In this document: one piece after another, positions 46,530-57,905 of the stretch
How positions within the stretch are numbered: position 1 is the first letter of the stretch
Layout: each line of letters begins with the position of its first letter
DNA from: Azolla pinnata
Lineage: Eukaryota > Streptophyta > Polypodiopsida > Salviniales > Salviniaceae
Direction: 5' to 3'
DNA length: 64,000 bases
NCBI GenBank assembly: GCA_037176905.1
Contig: JBBBWG010001559.1
Span: 1 to 64,000 of the forward strand
Notes under the pieces: model-generated
Database searches by the model: none
What the model saw: the letters and a program-made list of their open reading frames with translations, nothing else
What the model was told of the DNA's origin: nothing
Made by a program: the position numbers and the translations under genes

Positions 46530-49500
46530 TGTGCTCTGTTGTGTTGCTTGGATATCGAGCCCCCACCCAAGAAAGCAAAAGGCCAACACTGCTGTTCCCG
46601 TTCTGGCATAGCGAGGACAAAAAACCTCTTTGCAAAATGGGTTTATTTTATTCATCATTTTTTTCACCTCCTGGGGATAACGGTTGGTGGGCCGGGTACC
46701 CTTTTGGCTGATTTGTGTTGCTACCCTGGAAATTGGAAAATATATGGTCAGTAAATCTGGACTCATACTGTTTATTACTACCAGTAGCAGTAATAGTTAT
46801 TAGCTAGTAGTAGAGTAGTGGAAAAATTGGCTGTTGGGTTCTTATTTCAAGTTTAGGCATTTATGTTCGAGTTAGTCTAATTTTGCTGTTTGTGTTTTAT
46901 TTTATCTATAGTGGTGTAGCTCTAGCTTAAACTAGAACAAAAAAAAGAAAATGCTTGAGAGGATTTTTTTTTTCCTCCCAAGTCTGATGCAACAAAACCC
47001 TGTCAAGCAAGCAAGGCTGAGGAAAAAATGTGTATGAATTCTATTTAGTAACTGTTTTTTTATTTATGACAGATAACATTTCTATTTTTCTGGGCACCTT
47101 TTTTTTACCAGAAATTTAAGTGAAGTCTTGATACAATGTCTAGAACTGTTTTTCTGTTGTAAGAGGACGTGGAAAGACGAGAAAGTATATATAGAGAAAA
47201 GGAGGAAGATGTATATAGACAGGAGACAGATGTATTTGTAGGCTGAGGGTTAAAGAATCTACATGCTCATTTCTATCATGTGTCATGGATGTGCCAGATC
47301 TTACTCAGGGAAAAGAAAGAAACAGATGTTTGGGAGCACGACATGGAAGAAGACATCTGAAAAAGAAGAGATTTTTCTTATACCCCGAAGTGCGAGGCTG
47401 ACCTATAAAACAGAAGTGGTAATCTGAAATCTGTTTTCTTTTTTCTTCCAATTTATTCTTGACTTAACATGGCTTATCTAGAAATCATGTGCTAAAAAAA
47501 TCTCCGTTTATCTCTCTCGCTTTATCTCTTGTAATGAAACTGGATTTCTATTTATACAGAAGCTGAGAATGGGTATCTAAAGTAACTAATCTAAAATTTA
47601 TTTCCTTTTTGCTTCTTTCTTTTATATAATCTTGCTTATCTAGAATTAGTGTGCTCAAAAAATCTGTGCTTTTCTCTTTTGCAATGGATTTGGATTGTTG
47701 TTTGTAACATGGCTGAGAATTAGAGTGATTTGCATGATGCGGTTCCAGATCGATTGTGTATATATGTATGGCTTATGTTCGAAGATTCAAACTATGTCAA
47801 TGAAAACGGAATTAAAAGTATTGGTTTGGTAGTATATATATGGTTTTGCAGCATTGTGTATCTATTTTGCAAAGCATTCTATCAGGTAGTGTATCGATGT
47901 GGATATATTTTGCTGGTTTTGGCTTCATCAAAGAAGATGCTGCATGTAACGATGGTCTTTCATTGACATCCTTAAATTAAGCATTTTCCTTATGTATAAG
48001 TTATGAAGTGTTGTGTACCTCAGTTGTACACTGAATTTAAGTATAGAGTCCAGACATATTAGAATCTCTAGGCTTCCATTGTAAAGCCAACTTGTATTTT
48101 TCCGACATCTGATGGGAGTTTCACAATGTTAGGCCGTTATTTTACTAACAAATTATATGCTAAATTACAAGAGCTCTCTTTAATCATGATGGGGGTTTTC
48201 CAGAGACTTAATCTCAGATGTAGAAATTTACTGTATCCAAAATCATCAGCCGGGATGACCGGAAGTATACTAAGCTGGAGTTATTTGAAGGTACTCTTAG
48301 AACTACAAGGAAGGGAGTGGTTGACTGCAATCTGTAAATATATAATCAGGAGGTTTACTAACTAACTATGCAGTGGTCAATGAATATGATTGAAGTGTAG
48401 GAGATCAGTGTCACTAGTTTTGATAGCGGATTAGGATTGGGATTTGAGTTTATTGTTATACTGTTGTGGCTATGTGATATGGTATCCTCCTCCGCTTATA
48501 TCTGGTGGTGGTTTTGAGATTTTAGAGCAGTACACTCACTCTTCTTTCACATTGTTGCATTCATTTTCCAATTGCTTGTTTACAGCCTTCAGCTGTTGAA
48601 CCGTCAAAACAGCAGCACAACACACTCATCCAGAGTGTATTGTGCTGGTGAATGATGAATGACCTTGTTTTCCTTGCAGATGCTCGTTGGGGTGGAATTT
48701 GTTGGTTGAATTTCCTCGTCATGTGGAGTGGAGGTATACCTTCATGACTTGCGGTGATATAAATCGCATTGAAGTTATGGGGCAATTCATTGTTAAGGCT
48801 GCGATTCAAGCTATACATCATGACTTGGAATCGATTCTTGTCTGCATGAAGGTTCTATTTTTGTCCGTGTAGCTGATTTTGGTGTTGGATCTACAAACCA
48901 TTGGACAACTCGGCGGTTTTGGATGATGATCAATGGAACGAGCTGATCTTGTGTTGCAGGATGGAAGCTTTTCTTAGTCGTAGGTCATCGGAAATAGTCA
49001 TTAAGTATTGATTTAGAGAGGCGTTCCTAGATGCTAGATGCTCAATCGATGTGCCGAATTCGCCACCCTCGAGCCACTTGGGAGTTCCACCGTTTTGTCG
49101 CGATGTCCTTCCTCATCAAGCAAAAGCATTTTTCGGATCGATCAAGCTGCGTAAGTGCCATCTGTTGATGGCAGGCCTTGCTATGCTGACTTGGAGCAGG
49201 TCTCTGGGTCTGATTCATCGCTTAGCACTATGTCGTGGCTTGCTTGTAAGAGGACGATTCGGAACCTGTTGTCATGTATACGGCTCGTGAAAGGTTGCTA
49301 GTTAGGTTTGCACTCAGAGCATGAGCATTTCTTCATCGTCTTGCCACGTTTACTAGGACTGAATCAGGGCCAAAGTAGTTCAGTCTAGACAAATCTTGTC
49401 TGGTTTATTCAGAAGCCTAGATAGAGGTGGAGCAAGAGTAGTTGGGTTCAACAAAAGACGGGCTTGTTTCGGCTCAGTGGTTGTGAGATTCCAGGAACCT
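46530..49500. other. hnRNP 3' UTR and long intergenic spacer
   Basis: AT-rich, with no conserved coding motif on either strand that I could recognise. The first 300-500 bp probably belong to the hnRNP 3' UTR. Short open frames at 47.7, 48.1 and 48.7 kb lack splice context. Confidence 0.55.
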
Positions 49501-49514
49501 CCTTGAGCACGATG

Positions 49515-49965
49515 GCCTTTCGATCCAAGATTCCAAGATTGTCCCTCGGTACGGCCTTCGATCCCAGATCCCGGGGATGTCCTTCAAGATTCCAAGTTTG
49601 TCCCTCGCCACGGCATTCGATCCCAGATTCTGGGGATGTTCCTTCAAGATTCCAAGATTGTCCCTCGCCACGGCCTTCGATCCCAGATTCCGGGGATGTC
49701 CTTCAAATTTCCAAGATTTTCCCTCAGTACGGCCTTCGATCCCAGATTCCAGGGATGGTCTTCAAGATATATTCTTGGTCTTCAAGATTCCCTCGATTTT
49801 GTCTGTCCTCCCAAGTTAGCCTTCGATCCCAGATTCTAGGGATGGTCTTCAAAATTCTCCTCGATTTTGTCTGTCCTCCCAAGTTTGCCTTTCATCCCAG
49901 ATTCCAGGGATGGTCTTCAAGATTCCAGGAATGTTCCTTGATTCTATCTATCCTCCCAAGTTACA
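49515..49965 (+). repeat. 58-60-bp minisatellite
   Basis: About seven units anchored on TTCGATCCCAGATTC with GGGGATGTCCTTCAAGATTCC and a TCCCTCG..ACGGCC block. GATCCCAGAT repeats near 49560, 49620, 49679 and 49737, then at wider spacing. Later units replace the middle by CTCGATTTTGTCTGTCCTCC. Confidence 0.93.
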
Positions 49966-50162
49966 GTTTCAAATGGAAGCTAACACAAATCATTGGGAAT
50001 TATAATAACTAAGAATTAAATAATTCCCTAAAAGAAATGCCCCTTTCTATTCATTCCTTTCCAAGAGATTTTGAATAGGGAGATAAATGCACAAAATTAT
50101 TCGAAAATAAAATAATAGCAATAATAATGGTCTTTGTAATAACAATGATACAATAATAATAA

Positions 50163-50633
50163 GGGAAAATTGCCCAAAAAACGCCTTAACAAAATTATGA
50201 ATTACATTTTAACGCTTGCTAAAAATTAAAAATTAAAAATTAACGCATACTACTATTTCCTAATCGGTGTTTTGTGCTAATTAATTAAGCCGATAATCTT
50301 TATCGCCCCCAATGTAATTAGGCCATCATCTCGAATCCTTAATGTAAGGTATTGTTGATTATGTAATATGTCGTTGGAGCCTTCTCAAAGAAGTTTGCTC
50401 CATGATCGATTAACCGTCTTTGATTTGGCTGAACCACGAAAATTCAGCGGCCCCTAACTGCCGATAATTAGATCGGAGGCGATCAAAAAATTATGACTCA
50501 ATCAGCTCAAACACCGATCAGAAAATAGCATTAGCAAGACTAGGCGCCCGAATTGTAATCCACAATTTTCAGCAGGCGTTAAAAAATGTGCTTTTTAATT
50601 TTGCCAGGCGTTTTCTTTTGTGGTAATTCTCCC
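50163..50633. mobile_element. Mutator-like MITE with long TIRs and 9-bp TSD
   Basis: A 471-bp non-autonomous DNA element. The left end starts GGGAAAATTGCCCAAAAAAC and the right end, reverse-complemented, starts GGGAGAATTACCACAAAAGA. Both continue to AACGCC and, 30-40 bp further in, to TTTTAACGC or TTTAACGCC, so the TIRs extend at least 60 bp. The flanks are TAATAATAA on both sides (50154-50162 and 50634-50642), a 9-bp duplication typical of MULEs, though the site lies in TAA-rich DNA. No coding capacity. Confidence 0.8.
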
Positions 50634-50639
50634 TAATAA

Positions 50640-50693
50640 TAATCTTAAAAAAAACTAATAATAATCCAAATAATAATAATAATGATAATAATG

Positions 50694-50724
<31 letters not shown>

Positions 50725-50832
50725 TAATAATAATAATAATAATAATAATGATAATAATGATAATAATAATGATAATAATAATGATAATAATAATAGTAAT
50801 AATGATAATGATGATGATAATGATGATGATAG

Positions 50833-50863
<31 letters not shown>

Positions 50864-51188
50864 GATGATGATGATATTAATGATGATGATAATGATAGTA
50901 GTAATAATAATATAATAATAATAATGATAATGATGATGATGATGATATTAATGATGATGATAATGATAGTAGTAATAATAATATAATAATAATAATGATA
51001 ATGATNNNNNNNNNNNNNNNNNNNNNNNNNNNNNNNNNNNNNNNNNNNNNNNNNNNNNNNNNNNNNNNNNNNNNNNNNNNNNNNNNNNNNNNNNNNNNNN
51101 NNNNNTAATAATAATGATAATAATAATGATGATGATAATAATAATAATAATGATAATAATAATGATGATGATAATAATAATAATGATG

Positions 51189-51231
<43 letters not shown>

Positions 51232-51232
51232 G
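50640..51232 (+). repeat. TAA/TGA triplet array with assembly gap
   Basis: Long (AAT/GAT)n microsatellite. A segment containing GATAGTAGTAATAATAATAT is repeated at about 74 bp just before the gap. Bases 51006-51105 are exactly 100 Ns, the usual placeholder for a gap of unknown size. Confidence 0.97.
51006..51105. other. Assembly gap (100 N)
   Basis: Run of 100 undetermined bases inside the triplet array; true length unknown. Confidence 1.
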
Positions 51233-51748
51233 TTAGTAATAAATCCCCCCCAAAAAATAAGAGAAAACAAAAAATTGACCCCAAATTTGACTGACCTTCA
51301 ACAGAATCGTGCCCGCATTTCTTGTTCTCTTTGCTTCTGCGAGTTCATGCATCTGGCCATGGAAACCTCCCGGAATTAGGGTTTCCTCGCTGCCTGCCTG
51401 CGTGCCTGTGGAGACGACGGCGCTTCAATCGTCTCTTCTCGTCCTCCGCCGCCGCTGGAAAGAAGCCAGAAACGCTCGCTCACCCCCCCCCCACCCCCCC
51501 CTCCGGAAACCGTCGATGAAGAAGGAGAAATGGCAACTTAGATGAGCTCCCGGGATGACGATCGGGCCGTTTCTTCCCCTCCCTTTGCTGTTGTTCTCGC
51601 CTTCCTTGTGATGATCGAAGCTTGCAGACAGATCGGCGGACGGGCTGGCGGATCCGGACCGGAAAATCTAGGTTGAGTAGGAGGCAGCCGGACGGAAGAG
51701 CGGAGAAGAAAGAAGGACAGCCAGAGGAGAAGAGAGAGGGAAGGAGTC

Positions 51749-54528
51749 ATGATAGTGTCGCGTAGTTGGAAGGGAAGGCCCTTCAAAGAGTCTCTCAAGA
51801 CCTTGGAAGCAGATATCCAGCTCGCTAATACACTGTGAGTTTCACTGCCTGTGCATCGTAATTGTCATTTCTGTTTTCCTAGAGACTATGTGTGCCTGAC
51901 AGGTCTTATGCCAGTTCTTTCCGTAAAGGTTCTGAATTTCGGAACACTTCTTTTTTATTTGCCATTGTTTCTTCTCGTGAAATCTCGATAATTTTATACT
52001 TTACATCATCTATTGATGATGATGAACTTCTCTTTGATTGTTCCTTGATGATCAGACGATGATTTTTGTTGATTTCGGACTATGTAATTGCATTCAAGTG
52101 CGCTTTGTTTCCATTTTGTTTCTTCAGTGAGGCGATTGTTGATCGAAGCATGCGTAATAGTAAATAGGCGCTGTTAGGTCTTTTATCCTTGAAATATTCT
52201 CTTATTACTCTAATCCTATACAATTAATGGTTGATTGATATATCGTATTTGTAATGGATCTTTATGATATTATTCTTCATGAAAATCTTGCCAACATTTT
52301 TTCCTGTGGATTTCTCTTCTAGAGTTCGTTTATTCTATTTTTCGTTAAACCCTTGGTGGCTTTTAAGCTGATGTGTTTAAATTGTCTGTTATGGGGAGCA
52401 GTCGGCTATTTTTCTGCCATGGAAGGTTGTCTTTGGCCCATGCGTTTTAGATCAATAACTTGATGCCGTTTTTCCTCATTGATAGCCTGCTGATAGCTAT
52501 CAACTTTGTTTCCGTGATAGAGAGATTTGTTCTATCGTTTCTAGAAAAGCTCACCTTTTTAGGTGGTGCATTCATATTGGAGATCCGTCTACTGATGATT
52601 TGTTTGGGATGATGTTATTTGAGAACAAGTTGGAAAGTTTGATCATTTGCTATACATATTAGTGAACATTGTCTTCAGGCTCTGCTCAGGATATAGAAAG
52701 TTATTTTGCTAGATGTTGGTAGGATATAGAAAGTATATTTCCTGAGGAGTAATAAGGAATTGTTTGCCTGCTGGCTTTCAGATCTCGTAATACCCTTCCT
52801 GTGCTTCAAGGCTCTTTTTTTGGGCTTGGGAATGTCTGAAACAATTCTTAGAACAATCTTTGTGTCGGGTTTCAACAGAGCTTTGTTTTACAATATCTGA
52901 GATGCTTGGTCCTTATCAAAATTGATTATATGTATATGGTATAAACTCTGTGTGTATCTGTTATCTTCTTTTCGTTTGTCCTTCACAGCATTTTTGAGAA
53001 TGATGTGCAGTGAAAGTGTTGTCCTTTATACGACAAACTGACCGTATCCTAAAACATTTGAGCTTCTGAGCCTCAGTGAGAATCTGAGTGATGCTTTACA
53101 CATCAACTAAAATATAATGTGCCAGATTGCAGATTATGAATGATTCTTACTATCAATTCAGGGCACTGTGTTTCCCCAGTGAAAATGAAGGAGCACGTTT
53201 CCAAATGAGGCTCAATTATGGCCCTGCAGCTCATTTCCTTTTGTTCTTCATTAGCTGGACCGGCTGTCGATTGGCTGGCACACTGGGCCTTCTACATATC
53301 CTTATTTATAAAGTAATGTATATTGCTTAAATAGCATTTCATGAAGATTTTTTTCTTCCCACCATTGTAATGTGTGGTAAAATATTGCAGGTAATGAAAG
53401 ATGGGATTACTTCAATGTCAGTGAGTGAGCGTAAGGCAAGCCTTCGAGAGTTCTATGGTTTGACTTTGTAGCTTTTCTGCACATCATTTTTTTGAGGTTC
53501 CTTTTACACTTCAAGGTAATTGTCCATAATTTCTTCTTGTTTTCAAATGCAGGTTTCATACTTCCATCATTGTGTGTCCTAGGTAGTGTGCCCGGGCATA
53601 CTGCCCAACAGCAGCATAGCAGATGCGCTGATAAAGATAAAAAGAGGTTCGATGTGGAGGGGCCTTTGAGTCAAATTGACATCGAACGGGAGCAAGAATG
53701 TGGAATCTGTATGGAAATTGTATCAAAAGTTGTATTGCCCGGGTGCCATCACTCAATGTGTCTACGGTGCTACAGGGACTGGTAAGTTCAGATTGATCTT
53801 TAGTTGCTAAAATGGTCACCAGTGAATGGTCTAGCTTCTATACAATTTTGGTGACGCTTTCTTACCCCTGCTCACTTTCTAAAGTATCATCACAATTGCT
53901 ATCGCTTTGAAAATATGCTCATCCAGTCTGCTGGATCGAAATCAATGGAATCATTCTAGAATCTACACAGGAGTACGATTTCTTATCGTATTGCTTCTAA
54001 ACTAGATCACCTATTTGAGTATCCTTTTTTATCCACAGGAAGGGGGGGCAGATGAACCATTCAAGAGGATAACGTCTAGGAGCTCATTAAAAGTGCTCAT
54101 TGGTTTTGCGAATGATTTCTAGTGTTTTAATTGCATGCGCATTACGTTCTGGATTTCATGGGGTAATATTGACAATCACTAGTGATGGCTTCATGTATAT
54201 TCTAAAGTAGCATCAATGATTTTGTTAATTGCGTACAAGGAACTATTCTCTGTAGATGAAAATACAATCAATGATTTCTAATGTTGCATATCTAACAAAT
54301 GAGCTGATGATTCACAGGCGCACCAAGTCTCTGTCATGCCCTTTCTGTCGTACCAGCTTGAAGCATGTAAAATCAAGGGATTTGTGGGTCTATGTGGATT
54401 ATTCAGATGCTGTGGACATGGAGATCTTGATGAAGGATAATGGTCAAATGTTGTTTATGTATATAGAGAAGTTACCATTAGTAACCACCAAAGATTGCTA
54501 TGACATGAAGGAGAAGAGGCATTTGTAA
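51749..54528 (+). CDS. AIRP2: AIRP2-type RING-HC E3 ubiquitin ligase
   Basis: Cytosolic E3 ligase homologous to Arabidopsis AIRP2, a positive factor in ABA and drought responses. Exons 51749-51834, 53162-53312, 53391-53457, 53553-53781 and 54318-54528; phases close to 247 codons plus stop. The N-terminal family domain is seen as FKESLKTLEADIQLANTL, MRLNYGPAAHFLLFF, GTLGLLHILIYK and SVSERKASLREFYGF. The RING-HC finger runs from ECGICMEI through LPGCHHSMCLRCYRDW to CPFCRTSLK, with all eight zinc ligands. The tail DLWVYVDYSDAVDM and LFMYIEKLPLVT is also family-typical. The start ATG is followed by a few residues more than in AIRP2 (MIVSRSWKGRP). Intron 1 is 1.3 kb. Confidence 0.94.
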
Positions 54529-55473
54529 ATCAATTCCTCTCTAGTGCATCCATCATAGGAAGACCATAACCACACGAAGTAGTTACACCCCATAAAGAAA
54601 AGGAAGTAAATAGACACTGTGAATTGTTGAATGTTTGTGTCACAAGTAGTGAAATGTATAGTGGCCCCAATCTAATACTTGTATATTATGGAGTTCATTT
54701 ACTTCTAGATATTGTGCGTGGCGAGAGCCTGCGCTCAAATGCATAGTATGTAATCTTTGTACATATGGACGTAGCACATTAATGGGAAAGATCAAAGGTT
54801 TGACTTACTCTCTTCATAGATATCAATGTAATGCATTGTTGGATCGTCAAATGTTCGAGTTAAGGACATATGAAGTATCAACAAAGCTCTCGTTTACATA
54901 TAAATTCTCTCTTTGCTGCACTCTGGTTATGATCCAAGTCTAGCTTTTGGGGTACGGAACATCGAGAGGGACTCTGAACTAGGAGGACATATGTTCTTAG
55001 ATTGATATAGTTCCCAATGTAAAAGCATTGCCATTTGTGGAGAGCGGTTGCAAAAGTAATAACCTGACAATGGTGGAATTTCCGAGCAAACGATTTGAAA
55101 GCAAGCTGTGAAATCACGTACCCACACATATGTTTGTATTCTTGTCGTTATCTACCCATCACAACGTATAGCACAACCACAACGCATGAAGAGGAGATAG
55201 ACATGGCCACAATAGAAGCAATCTGGCATACAACATAGAACTAGAAACCCTGATCTGATCTATTGAGCCCATGAGTCGGGGCATCTGAAGGTTGCAGTCG
55301 ACGCGAAATGTGTGCAGCATTTGCTTTGTAGAAGCGCCGAAGAAAATCGATGCGATCTTGAAGACACTTTGAGTTTCTTCGTTTGGCCCGGGCCAAAAAT
55401 GTCCGGGGTGTCCAAATGACCCACAACAGCTGCTGACATTGGGGCATTTCTCTCTTTTGTTACCAGGTCCTCT
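54529..55473. other. Intergenic between AIRP2 and presenilin
   Basis: 3' UTR and spacer, no repeat or gene recognised. Confidence 0.6.
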
Positions 55474-55505
55474 GTGTCTCTGTTTCCGAAGTTAGGGTTT
55501 CTCCC

Positions 55506-55645
55506 TCTCCTCGTCTCGTCTCGTCTCGTCTCGTCTCGTCTGCTTCAGGTACCACTCGACCTATGTTTCTGTGCTGTCATTACTTCATATGGGAGAAAAC
55601 CATGCCGAAAATCTTTAGATTTTCTGCCTTTCTTTTGCTTTGCAG
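55506..55645 (+). other. Presenilin leader: CTCGT repeat and small intron
   Basis: Seven or so CTCGT units (55508-55540) stand just before CTTCAG/GTACCA (55548/55549). A matching acceptor TTTGCAG/ATTTGG (55645/55646) defines a 97-nt leader intron. The rest of the leader contains several upstream ATGs and a GA run (56006-56021), which could dampen translation. Inferred from sequence only. Confidence 0.5.
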
Positions 55646-56064
55646 ATTTGGCTCCTTCTGATGCGAGGATCCCGAAACCGGGGCTATGGCTTCTCATTGG
55701 TATCATGGTGGCAGGTTCTCTTGTAACAGTAAGCCTGCTCATCACCGCCTTCTCTCCTATTTGTGCCATGGCTTTTCCGTGCTTGACATGTAATACAAAC
55801 GGCAAACGGAAATTATAAGTCTAGCATTGATTGGGTTGCATACTCCAGGGCAAGAACATGGTATGATCTGCTGCCAATTCTAGGGAATTCGATACAGGGG
55901 ACGCCCATGGTGATGCTTAAGGGTTTTTTTTGCCCATTCCGAATGTGAAGAACAGTGGTAAATTGCTGCCCACTGGAAACTGGAAATTTCATCATTCTTT
56001 GGCAGAGAGAGAGAGAGAGAGAGGAACCGTGCAAAGGAGATCAGCATTTCATACTTTAAAGATC

Positions 56065-57531
56065 ATGGTGGAAGGACAGCTTCTAGATGTGGTGGGGATC
56101 GAGATCATGGGTATCATATCTCCGGTCTCCATATGCATGCTATTGGTAGTGTTATTAGTGAAGCAGCTTCAAGCTGAGGTAACTGAAACAGTTCTGACCA
56201 GCGTGGCGACCCTGGTTTACAGTGAAGATAGTTCAGACTCGGTCTCGACAAAGCTGTTGGGGGCCTTGATCAATGCGGGAATCTTCGTCGCCTTTGTCAC
56301 CGTGGTCACTTTCCTTCTGGTCCTCCTATTCTATTTCCGATGCACAAGATTCCTCCGTGGGTATATGGCTCTCGCTGCCTTTATGGTGCTTGCTTATATG
56401 GGTGGGAGTGTGGCGACGATGCTGATCCAGAACCTAACCATACCCGTCGATGTGATAACTGCATCGATCATATTGTACAACTTTGCTGTTGTGGGCGTTC
56501 TCTCGATGTTCATATGCCGAGTGCCCATTGTGGTCACCCAAGGCTACCTTGTGTTGGTGGGCATGTTAGTTGCATTCTGGTTCACCTCGCTTCCTGAATG
56601 GACCACATGGGTGCTACTTGTGGCCATATCTTTGTATGACATTGTTGCTGTGTTAACCCCCGGCGGACCCTTGAATCTGCTTGTGAAGCTAGCGATGAGT
56701 CGAGATGAAGAGATACCAGCTCTGATATACGAAGCTCGACCTGTGGTATCGTCAGGGGGCCGTGATTCGAGCCGAGTTTTGATCCCCACCAATGTTGCTG
56801 CCAGGAGCGCACATAGCGGGGACAGTTCCGAGGAGGTTGAACCACCTTCCAGAAGGTGGAAAAGAAGAAGTGATTCTTTGAACAATACATCTCCTTCTAT
56901 TCTTGAACGTGCGCTTTCCAGTTTGCGAATCCCTCTGCTAGAGAGGGAAAGCCTGAGAAGCCTAGATACCGATCCAGTCTCGCGCATCGACAGAGTACCA
57001 AGTCAAGTGGATCAAACCACCACTGTAGCTCCTGGTGCAGAGGAACTGCAAAGCAACAGCCACCTTCATTTTAGCAGGGCAGTACCTTTGCAGAGCATTG
57101 GGTCTGATAGGATGCATGGTGATGGTGAAGAGATTGATGATCGGCCGACCATCAATGGAGCTGACGCGGGAGTCGCATTGATCAACATCAATGGTGTAAA
57201 TGGGAATGCTCTTACCGATAATAACGATGACGATTTCGATGATGGCATAGGGCTTAGTGCATCAGGGGCGATCAAACTAGGCTTGGGAGATTTTATCTTT
57301 TATAGTGTATTGGTTGGAAGAGCTGCATTGTATGACATGACAACAGTCTATGCTTGTTATTTGGCCATCATCTCTGGGCTTGGTGCAACACTTGCGCTCC
57401 TCGCTGTTTGGCGCCGGGCTCTGCCTGCCCTTCCGATTTCCATTGCTTTAGGTATCATTTTTTATTTCCTGTCGAGGTTTCTGATGGAACCCTTCATAAT
57501 GCAGAGTAGCATGAACTTGGTATTCTTCTAA
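56065..57531 (+). CDS. PSN: Presenilin, aspartic intramembrane protease
   Basis: Catalytic subunit of gamma-secretase, a multipass protein of endomembranes. The coding region is one exon, as in other plants, 488 residues. The start MVEGQLLDVVG places MGIISPVSICMLLVVLLV as the first membrane segment, matching family N-termini; the frame is open upstream to 55930 but that part is leader-like. Nine hydrophobic segments can be traced. Catalytic aspartates lie in SLYDIVAVL (about residue 192) and GLGDF (about 410). The PAL motif is in RRALPALPIS. Between segments 6 and 7 lies a large hydrophilic loop (about 210-400), rich in Ser, Asp and Asn, which is variable in the family. The C-terminus MQSSMNLVFF is typical of plant members. 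Confidence 0.95.
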   Translation: MVEGQLLDVVGIEIMGIISPVSICMLLVVLLVKQLQAEVTETVLTSVATLVYSEDSSDSVSTKLLGALINAGIFVAFVTVVTFLLVLLFYFRCTRFLRGYMALAAFMVLAYMGGSVATMLIQNLTIPVDVITASIILYNFAVVGVLSMFICRVPIVVTQGYLVLVGMLVAFWFTSLPEWTTWVLLVAISLYDIVAVLTPGGPLNLLVKLAMSRDEEIPALIYEARPVVSSGGRDSSRVLIPTNVAARSAHSGDSSEEVEPPSRRWKRRSDSLNNTSPSILERALSSLRIPLLERESLRSLDTDPVSRIDRVPSQVDQTTTVAPGAEELQSNSHLHFSRAVPLQSIGSDRMHGDGEEIDDRPTINGADAGVALININGVNGNALTDNNDDDFDDGIGLSASGAIKLGLGDFIFYSVLVGRAALYDMTTVYACYLAIISGLGATLALLAVWRRALPALPISIALGIIFYFLSRFLMEPFIMQSSMNLVFF

Positions 57532-57905
57532 TAATGATCCCCAACATGTGAACATTATTACATGCGCTCATATTTTTCTTATTGTGCCTATTGTTGTGTC
57601 TACATGCAATAAGCAAGAAACATCTCGGAACAAACAATCCAATGGTTCTCGTCTTATCATATATCATTGATATTTGGATAAATGTATGGTTTACAAAGGA
57701 GCTGTATATTTTTCAGCTCCAAAATGTAAATGAATTTGTGGATTGAAAGGTTAATATATTCAACAATGTGGCACACACAAGTGCTGTTCTTTGTATCTTT
57801 GAAGAGTGGAATATGCCACCAGTGATCTGATTAATGATATGGTACCTGTACATGCAAAAGCTTAGCAAACTTCAACCCAGAAGTGCTAGCCTCACCATTA
57901 TCCTC
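57532..57905. other. Convergent intergenic region
   Basis: 374 bp between the ends of two convergent genes; must hold both 3' UTRs. Confidence 0.7.
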
